DNA of 64,000 nt, taken from contig WPIO01000009.1 of assembly GCA_009760855.2 (NCBI GenBank), positions 6,273,501 through 6,337,500 on the forward strand, read 5' to 3'. The notes beneath the pieces are model-generated. The model was not told the DNA's origin. It saw only the letters and a program-made list of their open reading frames with translations, and did not search any database. The position numbers and the translations under genes are program-made. This DNA is from Cristatella mucedo (Eukaryota > Bryozoa > Phylactolaemata > Cristatellidae). This document shows positions 42,254 to 62,659 of the stretch, piece by piece (positions within the stretch are counted from its first letter, which is position 1; each line of letters starts with the position of its first letter).

Positions 42254-42584
42254 CGTTCCGTGCCGGAGCTCGTCAATTACTACTTTCCTGCTGCCGACTA
42301 TGGCTCATCCTTTTCAGCGATCCTGAGCTGCTACTTCCATGCTACTCACTACCTCAATTGCTCTCCTGACTCTGCTTTGCTTCCCACTTTCTCTTTGTTG
42401 CGAACTTTCCTCATTGAACAGAATGGAAATGTCAAAATCCGTTCGAGACCCCAAAAACACAGCAATTGTTTTTTTTCGCTGGGCCTTTACGAGGACTCGC
42501 CGATTGCTATCGGTTATGCGATGAACTCTCACACGACGATATTGCCTAAATAGAGTACAGTGCGTACTAAGCTGTTCCTTATAG

Positions 42585-42714
42585 TTCATTTATATAGCGC
42601 CCCAAAAGAACTTAATCTCTATTCAGGCGTTTCACATATACCTCGGGGCTCGAGTCCACGACCTCGGCCAGACCTTGGTCGGGGCGAGCACCTTATCCGC
42701 TGGACCCAACCAGC
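42585..42714 (-). repeat. SINE-B copy
   Basis: Plus strand TTTATATAGCGCCCCAAAAG, AACTTAATCTCTATTCAGGC, B-box GGGGCTCGAGTCCACG, GCACCTTATCCGCTGGACCC; minus-orientation copy. Confidence 0.72.
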
Positions 42715-43345
42715 TCGGCTTCCTGCCGCAGTTGAATTTAACGCCGTAGTCTGGCGATCTTGTTCGTGCGAGCACCACGATGGCTCGCTCGAGTCTGTCC
42801 GGGAGCGATCCAACAGGCTTGGCGTCACACCCGGGTCGTAGGGCAGCGTTTTTTCAACGGAACGTCGTCCGCTGCCCTACACTTACTGGCCAGGGTAACC
42901 GCATGCAGCGTGACGTTCGCTTCGGCAACTAGCGGTAGAGTATCTGAAGGTGGCTCCTAACCCGAATTTTAGCTCGCAACTCAAAGCAAAAATCGGCCGA
43001 TAGACGCGGGTACTTATATATACACGTACTGCATGCACCAGTATACAGGTCTGTGAAATAAATAAAATACGGAACTGGTTAAGAACAAATCAGCACCATC
43101 TAGCCCACTGTTGTGACTTGAAGTTGCTTTAGGCTGAACAAACAGCAGCTGCCAGTGAGCTCACCAGTGACTCCTGCGTTTTCTCTGGAAACCCTAGCAC
43201 TTCTTATACAAATTTTAAAGCGAAGCTTTAAATGTTTTTCGGTTGGCCGCGCATTGACCGAGGGGCTCTGTCAGCGATTTCACGAAAACAGACGTGAATG
43301 CTTGCAATTTGAACCGTCATTGGAAGTCGCTACAGGGATTACAAT

Positions 43346-43600
43346 AAGTAGGCTAACTGGCGGCGAAATTGTTCAATGATTGGCTAAGAGAGCATCCCGG
43401 TAGAGTAAGCAGCATCAAGTTGAAAGGCTGATATGAGACAAACGCCGCATAGCCACGTCTGCATCAACGAGCCTTGGGTTTACGTAAGCCGCATACAAAG
43501 TGAGGCGCATACAGAGATACGATCGCCTTGGCCTTGGATTGTGGGTTGGGGCTCTTTTTCTGATGCAGATAGCTCAGCAACGAATCAAAATCCTAGCAGA
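43346..43600. repeat. Unclassified interspersed repeat (pair with 38,508-38,800)
   Basis: Second copy of the repeat described at 38,508; shared blocks AAGTAGGCTAACTG, AAGCAGCATCAAGTTGAAAG and ATATGAGACAAACGCC lie at matching spacing. Confidence 0.6.
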
Positions 43601-44010
43601 GCAGTCTTACCGTGCGCTCGACGACGGTTGGGCGGCAGCTATGTTTATCTGCCGGATATTGTGACAGTTGCTCGACGGTCGTATTTCTGGTTGCGTCAGT
43701 ACTAGTGGCCGTGAGTTTAAATGAACTGGGCTCAAGACCGGAAGTTGCTCGAAGTTATCGAGTCCTTTTCCGAGACATTCGATCCTGGATATCGGTTAAT
43801 CGCTAAAAATTGAATTGCATAACCCAAATGGTCATCAGAAACGCTAAATATGCAGCTTGAGTAATGGACTTTAGACTTTTTTGTTATTGGTGGAGCTACG
43901 ATGAGAGAACTTTGTTGATTTTCTTGAACTCTTGCGCTATCATTGACACAAAATTATTTCCAAAAGCACACACACACGCACGCACACTCCCTCTCTTTCG
44001 CTCTATCTCT

Positions 44011-44011
44011 C

Positions 44012-44088
<77 letters not shown>
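44011..44088. repeat. (CT)n microsatellite
   Basis: About 73 bp of CT dinucleotide after a C-rich lead-in; a separate tract from the larger one 400 bp downstream. Confidence 0.95.
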
Positions 44089-44091
<3 letters not shown>

Positions 44092-44502
44092 ATTCTCTCT
44101 GTCTTGCCGAATTAGTAAAAAGTTATCGGAGTTACTTTCTAGGGTTCTTACAAATATACCTCCCAAGAAAACTCTTCCCGGGCTACTAACTCAGTCTTAG
44201 CATCCCTGCAGAAGAATTCCGTCAAACCGCTTGAGTTTTAAAGTGTCCCCAGGACTGACTTTCAATTCACGCCACCCAGCCACGCGCCCTTTTTGCTAGA
44301 TGGTTTACTCTCGAAGTTTCATGCTATATTTCGTGAGCGTTCTCGTGCATGTGGGTAGTGGCCGCCGACTGGCCCGGAACTTTTGAATTGAAGTTTGATG
44401 AAACGGCACTCAGGCAGCGGCACACATACATACATGCTAGCTTGCCCTTCAAGAAACGTGTGTTCGGCGAAAGCTCGCGGTGCAAGAGCACGCCGCCTGT
44501 CT

Positions 44503-44518
44503 ACTCTCTCTTCCTCCT

Positions 44519-44557
<39 letters not shown>

Positions 44558-44603
44558 TCCTCCTCTCCTCTCTCTCTTTCTCCTCTCTCTCTCTTCTCTC
44601 TCT

Positions 44604-44694
<91 letters not shown>

Positions 44695-44864
44695 TTTTTC
44701 TCTCTCCTCTCTCTCTCCTCTCTCTCTTCTCTCTCCTCTCTCTCTACTCTCTCTCTCTTCTCTCTCTCCTCTCTCTCTCTCTTCTCTCTCCTCTCTCTCT
44801 TCTCTCTCTCCTCTCTCTCTCCTCCCTCTCTCTTTCTCCTCTCTCTCTCCTCTCTCTCTCTCTC

Positions 44865-44919
<55 letters not shown>

Positions 44920-44922
44920 CTT

Positions 44923-44983
<61 letters not shown>

Positions 44984-45100
44984 ATCTCTCGCCCTTCTCT
45001 CTCTCCTCTCTCTCTCCTCTCTCTCTCCTTTCTCTCTCCTTTCTCTCTCCTCTCTCTCTCCTCTCTCTCTCTCTTTCTCCCCTCTCTCTCTCATCTCTCT

Positions 45101-45170
<70 letters not shown>
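44503..45170. repeat. 668-bp CT-rich (pyrimidine) tract
   Basis: Almost purely C and T on the plus strand: long (CT)n blocks broken by recurring CTCC and CTTTCT units. Produces 178- to 308-codon Ser/Leu or Arg/Glu open frames in every reading frame, none of which is a gene. Confidence 0.97.
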
Positions 45171-45173
<3 letters not shown>

Positions 45174-46284
45174 CCCGTCGTAACTCTCTCTTCCCAGTCC
45201 CCTGGCTCAGTCCTTTCTGCCGGGGGTGGTCTATGCAACGTCAAGAGCGAGCCCAGCCCATCAAGGGCAGGCTAAGCCAACTGAACAGAACTTTCCAGAC
45301 GGCTCTCCCCCCCCCGACCTCCCTGCCAAGGTCGAGCTACATAAAGGGCGAGCCCGCGTGCAGCGGCTGAGCGCCGACGCGCAGTTAGACAACATCGACG
45401 GCGATCCGCCTGCCGTTTCCAAATGAAGCATCTAGAAGCTGCGGTCGTCGTTCCACATTATAGACAACGGCATTCTGGGTTCGCTCATAGAATTTCATTC
45501 GATTTCGCACGGTTTGCTAATGCAACTAGCCTCAAATGGTCTGGTCCAGCGCATGGCCCGAAACCTTCGCACTGAGACCCACCAGCCATTTCCAAATGAA
45601 GCGGCGGCGCGCGAAGAAAATCGTGTTTTAGGTTTGCTCGCGCATTGTGCGTGCAATTGCGCGTGCATGCAAATGGCCTCTAACGGTCCGGCCTAGCCAG
45701 TGGACCGGGACACTATACCTAAGTTCACATTTTAGAGAAGATCTTTATACACTAAAACCAGTGCTGACTCTGTGGAGTGAGGGATCCTCCTGCCATTACG
45801 CAAAATAGATTGTGCAAACCATGCAAACGTGCATGCGTGTTCTCAAGCAGATGGCCTCCAATGACGTGTCCCAGCACTTTTAAACAGCGATCCATGCGGT
45901 ATTTAAAAAAAGGCAGCTAAAAGCTGCGATTTTGAAATACTAGGGACAGAAATTTTTTGGCTCAGTGCACATAATTTCATGCAATTGCGCGCGCCATGTT
46001 GTGCAAACGGTCTCTAGTTTTTTCCGGCCCAGCCAATAGCACAACCCGTTCATAGCTTCGCGTCACTTGCCACCCAGAGGAAAGGACTGACAGCAGGTGC
46101 ATAACAATGCATATAGCGCCGTATTTGGGTGTACCGTTTTCCTGCGGCATTTATCGCGGTCACGCTTGCGCAAGTGAACGCATATCTAATTATTGGCTTT
46201 GAAATATGCGAAGGCTTAATATGGTAAGCCTACGCATAATGGCCAGCTGAGAGAAGTGATCGCTTGCTGGCCTACCGGCCTGTG

Positions 46285-46985
46285 AACTCAGGCACTTACA
46301 GCTGGTGAAAACTCTGCAGCCAGGCTTGTCTGTCGTGAGCGTCGCAGTTGCCACATCGCACCACTTCTCGCCAACCTGTACTGGCTCCCAGTCAAGCAAC
46401 GCATCGAATTCAAGGTTCTGTCGCTCACTTTTCGGTCCCTTCATTCTTGGGCTCCAAGCTACCCATCAGATCTACTCCCCCCCACCAGGCTAAGCATCGT
46501 ACCACCCGCTTTTCGGATTCGAACTGTTTACTTCTACCTCGTACAAACGTCAGAGCCTTTGGAGACGGTGCCTTTAGTTGGTGTGCTCCCAAAGCCTGGG
46601 GTTGACGCAGCATACGATTTCACTGCCGCCGCTGCCGCTTCCGCCCGCTCTTCTTGCCGCCCGTCACTCCGCCCACACCTCATAGGAACCTCAAAACCAG
46701 TTGAGACCCCCAAGCCTGGATCTCACCACCGACACACGCCACAACGTCCCCTAACATGACATTAAAAAAAGCTTAAAAACGCACCCGTTTATTACAGCCT
46801 TTGGTGGATCTTTGTGATTCGTCTTTCGTGCACAGGTACCTGCTCATATCGTGCCTGCTGTTGTGGATTTTACCGCCACCAATTATTTGGTAATGCTTTG
46901 CAAAGAGCATATGTAAAGTGTCTAGAAAGAGATTCAGTTTTCCGAGGGTGCTATACAAACGTATTATTACTTTTATTAAGTGGTA
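46285..46985 (+). mobile_element. LINE 3' end with internal insertion
   Basis: CHIAPLLANLYWLPVKQRIE FKVLSLTFRSLHS..., then the GDGAF...APKAW region to about 46,600. An extra ~112 bp GC-rich piece (46,602-46,713) interrupts the KAWNSLP point, with AAGCCTGG repeated on both sides. The ORF2 end (TLKKA*KRTRLL-type), 3' UTR and tail CTAGAAAGAGATTCAGTTTT CCGAGGGTGCTATAC then follow. Confidence 0.75.
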
Positions 46986-48336
46986 GTCGGGTAGCCAAGC
47001 AACGTTTTGTCTCCCGCAACGTGACGCGTCAGGTTACTCACCGCAGCATCAAATTCGAGATCGCTTTAAGCCTCTCTCATATACTAGGTCTCGCGCCCTC
47101 GGCCTTTGTTTCGCGGGCATCCCCTCTTTATCGGCTAAATATCCGCGGTTTGTGGCTTGTTTTGCGGTCCGCTGCCACTCTAATGGCCCATTGGCATTTA
47201 TGGCACAGCGGCCAGTTCTAATGGACTGTTGACGGCTATGGCGGTGCGATGATGGACTTATGAGGAGGGCACGAGTCACAGTTTGGTTGGGGGGGGGGGG
47301 GGGGGGCAATTACTGACTTGAGGGCGGCAGTTCCGTGTCTGAAGCCGGTCTGAGGTGTGAGAGCAGCTGGGCGACGGCACGGAAATTTATCTTAGTATTT
47401 ATTTCCGTGCTTTACGGCTGTTATTTTAAGATGCAACCTGCAGTGTACGTTTAGCGTTATCGAAGGAAGGAGCGCTGCTGCGTCGCTTGAGCCAATATCC
47501 AAGGCACTCGTGTGCCGCATTGAGGGAAACTGCATTGAGGGCAGCTGCATGCCTTGAAAACAATTCTGAGAACGCCTCCTCCTTGAACTCACTATACACA
47601 AGTAGTAAGTAGCCTAGTAACAAGGGATTATTTCCCCATGAGCTGGTAACGCCGAGCTGTTCATGTAAAGTGGTGAGTGTCCAGATGGCATTCCTACCGA
47701 TATTGGTTTTTCCAACACCTAAATGGGTTTAGCCTTGGCCGGAGAATCTGTGCAGTTAATTAATTTGCCACTGATTAGAGACTACGGTGGCATTCCCTAG
47801 GATGTGCAGGAGGAGGAAAAGAACTTTGGCTCCACCTAATTGTTAGTCGGAAATCTTGGCTCAACTAAGGTCATATATACTAAGCGTGTCAAATTTTATG
47901 TAGCATTGTCTTGACCGTTACCACTAGAGTATATTATTGCAGCAGGCCACCGATAATGGCGCTGAGTGCCCACAGATGGACATCCATTTGTACTATTTTA
48001 CTGTTTCAGCTTGCACCACTGCTTTGTGCTCCGTTGAGTTGACCCACTTATTACCAAGCAGTGTGCAGTGAAGTGGTACAATATCGCTTTGCTCGATAGC
48101 ATCGAAGCGGTAGCGGAGGCTCAGCAGTATGCAAGTGAGATTTGATTGCACACCCTAATATTGCATAGCCTCAATGCTATTGTACTATAGAGGCAACTGC
48201 CAACGCAAAGGGCTTCCTGAGGAGAATTCTGCCATAAAACAGCTGGCTGTCACATCAAGAAGATGGCGTCGATGATGCACTCACTACCAAGGTAATCAGT
48301 TAATCTGGTAACGAGCAGGTGGACGCAGTGGTTAAC

Positions 48337-48495
48337 TAATTTAACAGCCTCATCTATTAGGCAGCAGAGCCTTACGGCTATCTGCCCTGCCGCTTGCAGT
48401 GGACAATACAGGTTCGCCGACTGCAGGACTCGAGCCTGCGACCTGGGTCGTGAAGAGCGACAGCCTTATACCCGGGCTAAGACCCAGCTGTCTGC
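48337..48495 (-). repeat. SINE-A copy
   Basis: TTTAACAGCCTCATCTATTA, CGCTTGCAGTGGACAATACA, B-box GGACTCGAGCCTGCGAC and head CTTATACCCGGGCTAAGACC; minus orientation, diverged. Confidence 0.75.
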
Positions 48496-50001
48496 CAAAA
48501 GGAGAGTGATGCCGAGTGATCGTGAGACGGTAAATAGGTCAAACTATAGCACAGTAAATGCCATAGAAACAAAAGCGCGAGACCCAAGGTTGCCTCTAAC
48601 GGTCGAGGTACGAGGCATCTTGACGCCTAAATTTTAGCGCTAGCACTGAAGGCCTACAGCTTGAATATTCGAATCTATCGGTGACCAGGTGCCGGGATAT
48701 GCTTATCAAAAACAGAATCGTCCAGAGACGAGTATGCGGAAGGGATTTAGTTCTTTGAGAGCGCTCGAAAATGATTATTTTTGTTATTTCTAGTAAGCCA
48801 CAGCCTAGGTTGTCTGCTCTGATCTTTACAGTGTTAGGCCATGCCCACTATACCCGGCTCTATGACAAGGCACATTACACAGATGACAATCGTTGCCTCA
48901 CGATCACTGCCCTACCTAAAGAATGTCTAGCACTTATGAAAAGTTGCATCTTCAGCCAAGACGGCCCCAGTAAGCTCCCAGCTCGCTTCAAAAGATCTGC
49001 ACAACCCACATCCGTTTAAGAAGTTTCCTTTTGAAAAATGTGATGGGCAGTGCGTGCCTTACTGAGCACCGGCTAAATTACGCTGCTCCACGGCAAGTAT
49101 TTGCATTCACAGAACTCGCCGAGCACGGCGGGCGTGCGAGCGCAGACACAGACAGGTATGCGCACAGCACGCACGTACGACGGCTGCTCCGATTCCTTAA
49201 TTGCTCTGCAGCCTTCGCGCGATCTATTTGTGTGAAGCGACGAGTGGAGAGTGCAGATGAAGCACCCGAGAATGCTTCGATGGTACGTAAGCTCTTTTGT
49301 CCATTTGGCTGGTGTAGCGTGACGGGGGCGCCGCGACAACGCTCGTGTGACGGGGGCGCGACAGCGCTCGGCGGCCGGCCGCCGAGCGCGCATCCATTCA
49401 TCTCGGTGCGAAGGTTATTCTCGGCTATTCGCCCTATTCATCCTCATCCGAATGCCCGACAGATGGCTCCAGGAAAAGATTTCCATACACTGGCTGGTGG
49501 CTTGCATAACCTCGCAGAGACAATAGCACCGCAGCTCGCACAGCAGCCCGTGAGCATTCGGCTGCTGCTGCTGCAAGAGGCTGAGCGAAGCTCAAAACGG
49601 CAAGGTGCTGCCACGACCTTGCGGCTGCTGGCCTAGCTGGCTGCGCCAAGATACCGACGGTCAGAGAGAGCGAGCGTGGCCAGGGCGCGAGTACGCTAAG
49701 GGACATCAGCACATGGCCACCGCCCTCTGCCCGCGGTGGCTATGGCTGGCGCCAGCCGGCTAGCAGTCGACCAGCCGCTGCTGCCAAGGTCACCTCTTCA
49801 GCCCTGGCGCCCTCAGCCTTCGAGCTGGCAGCCGAACCGCACGGCTTGACACCAGCTGTCGCCGAGAATTCGAGGGGACCCATGCAGAGCACGGAGAACA
49901 GCGAGGCAAGCCGGCGCAGGCCGTCGCAGAAGAGCACAGAGATGCAGCGAGCACGGAGATGCAGCTCGCAAGCAGTGTTTTTCTCGCCGGAGGCAATCGT
50001 C

Positions 50002-58106
<8,105 letters not shown>

Positions 58107-59129
58107 CTGCAACGATCCCGAGTTCACCCGATGACAATGGCCCAGACGAATTGCAATGCACAATCGCCATCGATAGCAAGCGTGTTCTGGTCGTACGAGA
58201 GAAGCCACAGCACGGTCGGCAGCGTCAGCACCGGATGTGCTGCGGCAGGCCTTTCGGGCTCAGCGGCGCAGCTCAGAACCGGAAGCACGAAGCTCCCCCA
58301 AGCAGCTACAGCCAGCAGCTGGACCGCTAGTTGGGCCATGATTACAGATTAGCCTGCCCCCCATACAGTCGTCAGAGACAATCTCAGCACGAAGCAGCGA
58401 GGGGCTCTAATAGTAAAAGCCGACATGTTGTGGCACATGCAACAACAACCAGCAACAGGCCAAGTCGCTGATGCACCAGCTTCGACACTGCCGCAGGCTT
58501 GTTTCACCTGCAGCGGCTTCACTCACAACGAGAAGCAGACGGCCTGTTGAGGTGCAGCATAGCCCAGGCAAACGAAACTCATATATATCAAACAGCAATG
58601 GCCAGCACCTGAGAGCGGCTATCGGAGGAAGCCTATCGGCGATTGCCTGTGGCCGGCCGCGGACTAGGCTTAGGCTGCCTGGAATTTGTAGGAGGCTGCA
58701 TGATTCAGTCCATGCAGATCCAACCACAAATTCGACCACAATCGAAGCTGTCGAATGCATTCGCACAGCAGGTTTGGCACGAGCAGGACATGCCTGCTCT
58801 CTCCAGAGGACGCCAACAGGATGGCGCTACCCACCAGTAGGGTCTGCATGCGACAGCACGAGCAGAACAACTTTCATACGGCCTGAGCAAATGCTGTGAG
58901 GAGCAGGTTAATTTAGAGCTTCCTTTTAAATGGCGCTAGGTCAAGTCCGAGGGGATGTTGTGACGTCAGTCGGGAGAGTGAGCTCCAGACTTTGGTATCC
59001 TAGCAACTAAATGCACGGGCTAGAGGTGCCACAAACGTCAGAGTCGGTGGCAGGTCGGAGTCGGTGGCAGAGTGAGGCGAAGCCCGAGGAGCAAGCATTT
59101 CAGTTCCGGTTGAGCCGAAGTAAGAGAAT

Positions 59130-59260
59130 GAAAGGACCTAAAACTTAGTGACAGGGCCTTGAAATTGGTGCTCTGCTCGACGAGGAATCAGTGCAGGCCA
59201 GATACAGAAGGTGTTATGGGCAGTTGCAACGAAAAACCGATGCTCCTAAAAACGACAACA
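59130..59260 (-). mobile_element. LINE scrap
   Basis: The minus strand contains TTCAAGGCCCTGTCACTAAG TTTTAGGTCCTTTCATTCTC, the FKALSLSFRSFHSL segment of the family. Confidence 0.5.
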
Positions 59261-59557
59261 GATAAAATGACGAGCATCAGAGGCAGGGAGGAAAGTGTGG
59301 CTGCATGACAGGACATGACAGCCCAATGCTACTTGCATGCCAGCAGTGCAAGTAGGAGAAGCGTGCATTTGCGAAGCAATTTCCAGTAAGTCAGGCCGAC
59401 TGGCAGCTGCAACATCCTCCATAGGTTACAGCACCCAAAAAAGCAGCTGGCAGTACCCCATCGATGCTTCACTCTACCACAGTGTACCGTGAATCTTGAG
59501 TGGCCTGCTTGCCTTTAGGTTGGGCAATGAGCGTGCAAGCACACACATACACGAGCA

Positions 59558-59696
<139 letters not shown>

Positions 59697-59929
59697 CTCC
59701 CGACACCAAGCACATTTTTTCCCATTGCAGAATTCTCTTGTGAAAATCGAAGTTCTTGAGAACATCATATATGGAAACCGATACAGCTAAGACCCATTTA
59801 AAACATATCCATTTATTGTTTGACTCTAGCTCGTAAAAAATTACATTACGTGCCTATGTACATCTAAATGCTTCCTCCTTACGGTTGGGTGTCTATGTGG
59901 CATGGCCTACCTAATCACACTGCCTGCGG

Positions 59930-62655
59930 CTTTAGTTTCGCCGACTGTTTGTAACCTGCCCGTTAGGTATGATCGTGCATGCCTATTATTGCAGCACTAT
60001 TGTCGTTCAAATCTATTCCTACATGCGGCTGCTGCTGCTAGGGTCCGCAAATTGATGATCAACAAAAGACGATCCCGAGGAGGTCGAAACCTGCTCAACC
60101 GGAAGCCATGCTGTTTGCTATTCCCACCCAGCAATGTCTCCTCCCACCCTTCGGAATCTCCCCTAATCCCTGCAGTAAATCACTCTAACAGTGGTCATCC
60201 GGCCTGCTATAACCCGGTGGCCCATCTTTATGCCTGTCTTTGAATCTCTTGCTCAATGTGCAATAAACCCGTAATAATATGCGACACAATTACCGAGAAC
60301 GGCTTTGAAATGTCCTTCCATAACCCTAGATCCATCAAAACTGGTGGTGTTGCCATTCATAGTAGACAGGTCCTCCCTCAATTTCAAATCACTTGCAGTC
60401 TCCTCAAAGCTCTTGCCTCGAAGTCTTCCGAATCTCTTGTTTTGAGTTCATCCGACAGCAAGCTGCCCATGGAGGCAATAATCTATCGCCCCACAGATAC
60501 CAAGTAATCTTTTATCTCAGATTTCTCTGATCTCATTTCGATTCAGTGTGCAAGACATCGATCTTTCCTCATTATAGGTGATTTCACATTCATTTTGATA
60601 ACTTATCTGATGCCTTCAGCACTGAATTTCGCACATTGACTGACTATTGTTTCTTATGGCTCACATGCATGACCCTACTCACATCAAGGGTAAAAAACCC
60701 AACTACAACTGCATGCCATCGTCAACTATTATTACCAAATTCTGCTTAACTGACCACATGCAGATCTCATTCTGTCTACACTGTGTGCCCTCCTCCACAT
60801 CTGAAGTTACACGTGAATCGAAAAATCTCAAGAACCTTGACATCGATGCTGTCGGCGCCAGGAATATCTGCATAGCCCCAGCTGCCCAATCCCCCTCCAA
60901 CCTGTCATTATTGGTAAATTGCTACAAATGTCCTTAGCCTCAGGACATGTCCTTGCTCCTTTCAAAAGGCTGTAGTTAGGCCAATAATTAAGAAAACATC
61001 ACTGATCCCAGAAAACTTGAGCAGCTTCCGCCAAGTCTCCCATCTAAGTTCTTATCAAAGACACTGGAACAAGTTGTGGCAGACCAGCTAAACTCTTGCA
61101 CTGAACCTTCAAACCTAGCAAACAAGTTCCAGCCTGGTTTTAGAGCCAATCACTCCACAGAGTCAGCATTGATTAGGTTTTATAATGACCTCAGGAATGC
61201 ACACTACAGTAAGTACAGTCTCTCTACTTGTTTTGCTCGATCTTTCCTCAGGGTTGATATACTGATTACTAAGTCCTTCTCGAGGGCCTCTCATCTCGCC
61301 TGGGCCTCACCGGTAATGCACTAGAATGACCTTAAGTCCTATCTCAGTGGGAGACTCCAGAGTATTGATGTGAATGGAAAAAGATAATCCGAGGAATTGC
61401 TGAAATATGAGGTACCTAAGGGGTCTGTGCTTGGTCCGCTTCTCTTCACAGTTCATAATCTCCCTCTTGCCGATGTGATTGCCAAGCACAATCTGGGCTT
61501 TCACTTCTATGCAGATGACACTCAGTTGAACCTTAGCTTTGATCCCTCCCAGCCCTCCAGCTCGAAGAATTCTCTTAACTCCCTTGTGCATGTATTCCTG
61601 ACATCTGCATATGGATGGCAGCAAACTTTATCAAAATTAAATGACGATAAACCAACTTACTAGTTATGTGCAAACCAGGTGTGACTCAGAAGTTGAAAAG
61701 CTTAAATGGTCAAAATCGGCTGTGCCAGTGTATCTCCTGTTGCATCTGCACGAAATCTAGGTGTCCTGTTCCAATGTGACCTTTAGTTACACGGCCACAC
61801 CAGTCTGCAGTCAAGTCTGCCTACGTTCAGCTACATAGCATTGCTCAAATTCGGGCCTTCTTAGACAATGATACTACATCTAAGCTAGACCATACATTTG
61901 TGACACTCCGTCTCGATTTCTGTAACTCGTTGCTTGCTGGTCTACCGGCCTGTGCACTCAGGTGTTTACAGTTTGTGCACAGCTCTGCAGCTAGGCTTGT
62001 CTGTCGTGAGCGTCACAGCACCACTTCTTGCTGACCTGCACTGGCTCCCAATCCAGCAGTGCATCGACTTCAACGTTCTGTCACTCACTTTTAGGTCCCT
62101 TCATTCTCTGGCTCCAGCCTACCTATCATAACTACTCCCTCACCAGGATAGGCATCGTACCACCCGTTTTTCTGAATCTAATCGCTTACATCAAATCCTT
62201 TGGAGACCGTGCCTTTAGTTTGCATGCTCCCAAAGCCTGGACCATGTTATGCTCGTTGTAATAAAACATGCTACCACTAACCATTCGACCATGCTTCCTT
62301 CGAAGCATATGCAAAGTGCCTAGAGAGACATTGGGTTCTCTGATGGCACTGTACAAATATATTATTATTTTTTACTCACTCCCAACTGACATCACGATGT
62401 CCCTCAACTAGACATTTAGAAAGAAGCTGAAAACGCACCTATTTATCACAGCATTTAAGTGGGTCCTTGCGATTCGTCCCTTGTGTGCTTATGCGTGCTG
62501 ACACTGTGCATGCTGCCACTAACCATATTTGCACGCTGACCCTGTGCTGTGTATGTCATGCCTAACCATGTTATGTTTATCGACATAGTGCATACTACCA
62601 CTAACCATAAGCTCTCTGAGGACCATTTACAAATGCATTAATATTATTACACAGA
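59930..62655 (+). mobile_element. Nearly full-length LINE (CR1/L2-like), decayed, with a nested LINE tail
   Basis: Order of remains: start of ORF2 (NKRRSRGGRNLLNRKP, about 60,060); endonuclease pieces (RSIKTGGVAIHSRQ near 60,340, IYRPTDTK near 60,490, GDF near 60,580, HDPTHIKGKK near 60,680, CLTDHMQISF near 60,750); reverse transcriptase (NKFQPGFRANHSTESALIRF YNDL near 61,130-61,190, SSRLGLTGNA near 61,300, [12 protein letters not shown] near 61,410, [10 protein letters not shown] near 61,510); LINE C-terminal region (HWLPIQQCIDFNVLSLTFRS near 62,040-62,100); 3' UTR and (ATT)-type tail. Motif A of the RT (AAFDT) is unrecognisable and several frames are used, so it is inactive. The ends are approximate. 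Host function: none. Confidence 0.83.
62242..62373 (+). mobile_element. Nested 5'-truncated LINE tail inside the LINE
   Basis: The outer ORF2 breaks after CCCAAAGCCTGGA and resumes at ACTCACTCCCAACTGACATC, exactly the KAW/NSLPTDI point. Between them lie about 130 bp of the family's own 3' UTR, tail (GTGCCTAGAGAGACATTGGG TTCTCTGATGG) and (ATT)n/T run. Confidence 0.78.
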
Positions 62656-62659
62656 CACA

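Larger units (their letters stand above)
39416..50001. other. Intergenic interval between CAPZB and TMEM39
   Basis: The first ~1.2 kb should contain the CAPZB 3' UTR. No further host exon is recognised. Contents are the SINE, LINE, microsatellite and hairpin features listed separately. Stretches 45,200-46,280, 47,000-48,330 and 48,500-49,050 contain nothing I can name. Confidence 0.55.

Noticed and set aside
44349-45275. 308-, 296- and 262-codon open frames (Ser/Leu-rich) and their Arg/Glu-rich antisense frames
   Set aside because: They are translations of the CT-rich tract in every frame; dinucleotide repeats have no stops.
49031-49636. 201-codon plus-strand open frame
   Set aside because: GC-rich region opposite the probable TMEM39 3' UTR; no similarity and an equally long frame on the other strand.
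58124-58339. MAQLAVQLLAVAAWG... frame as a signal peptide or first exon of TMEM39
   Set aside because: TMEM39 proteins have a soluble N-terminal tail and no signal peptide, and no proper donor joins this frame to the 57,908-58,106 exon.
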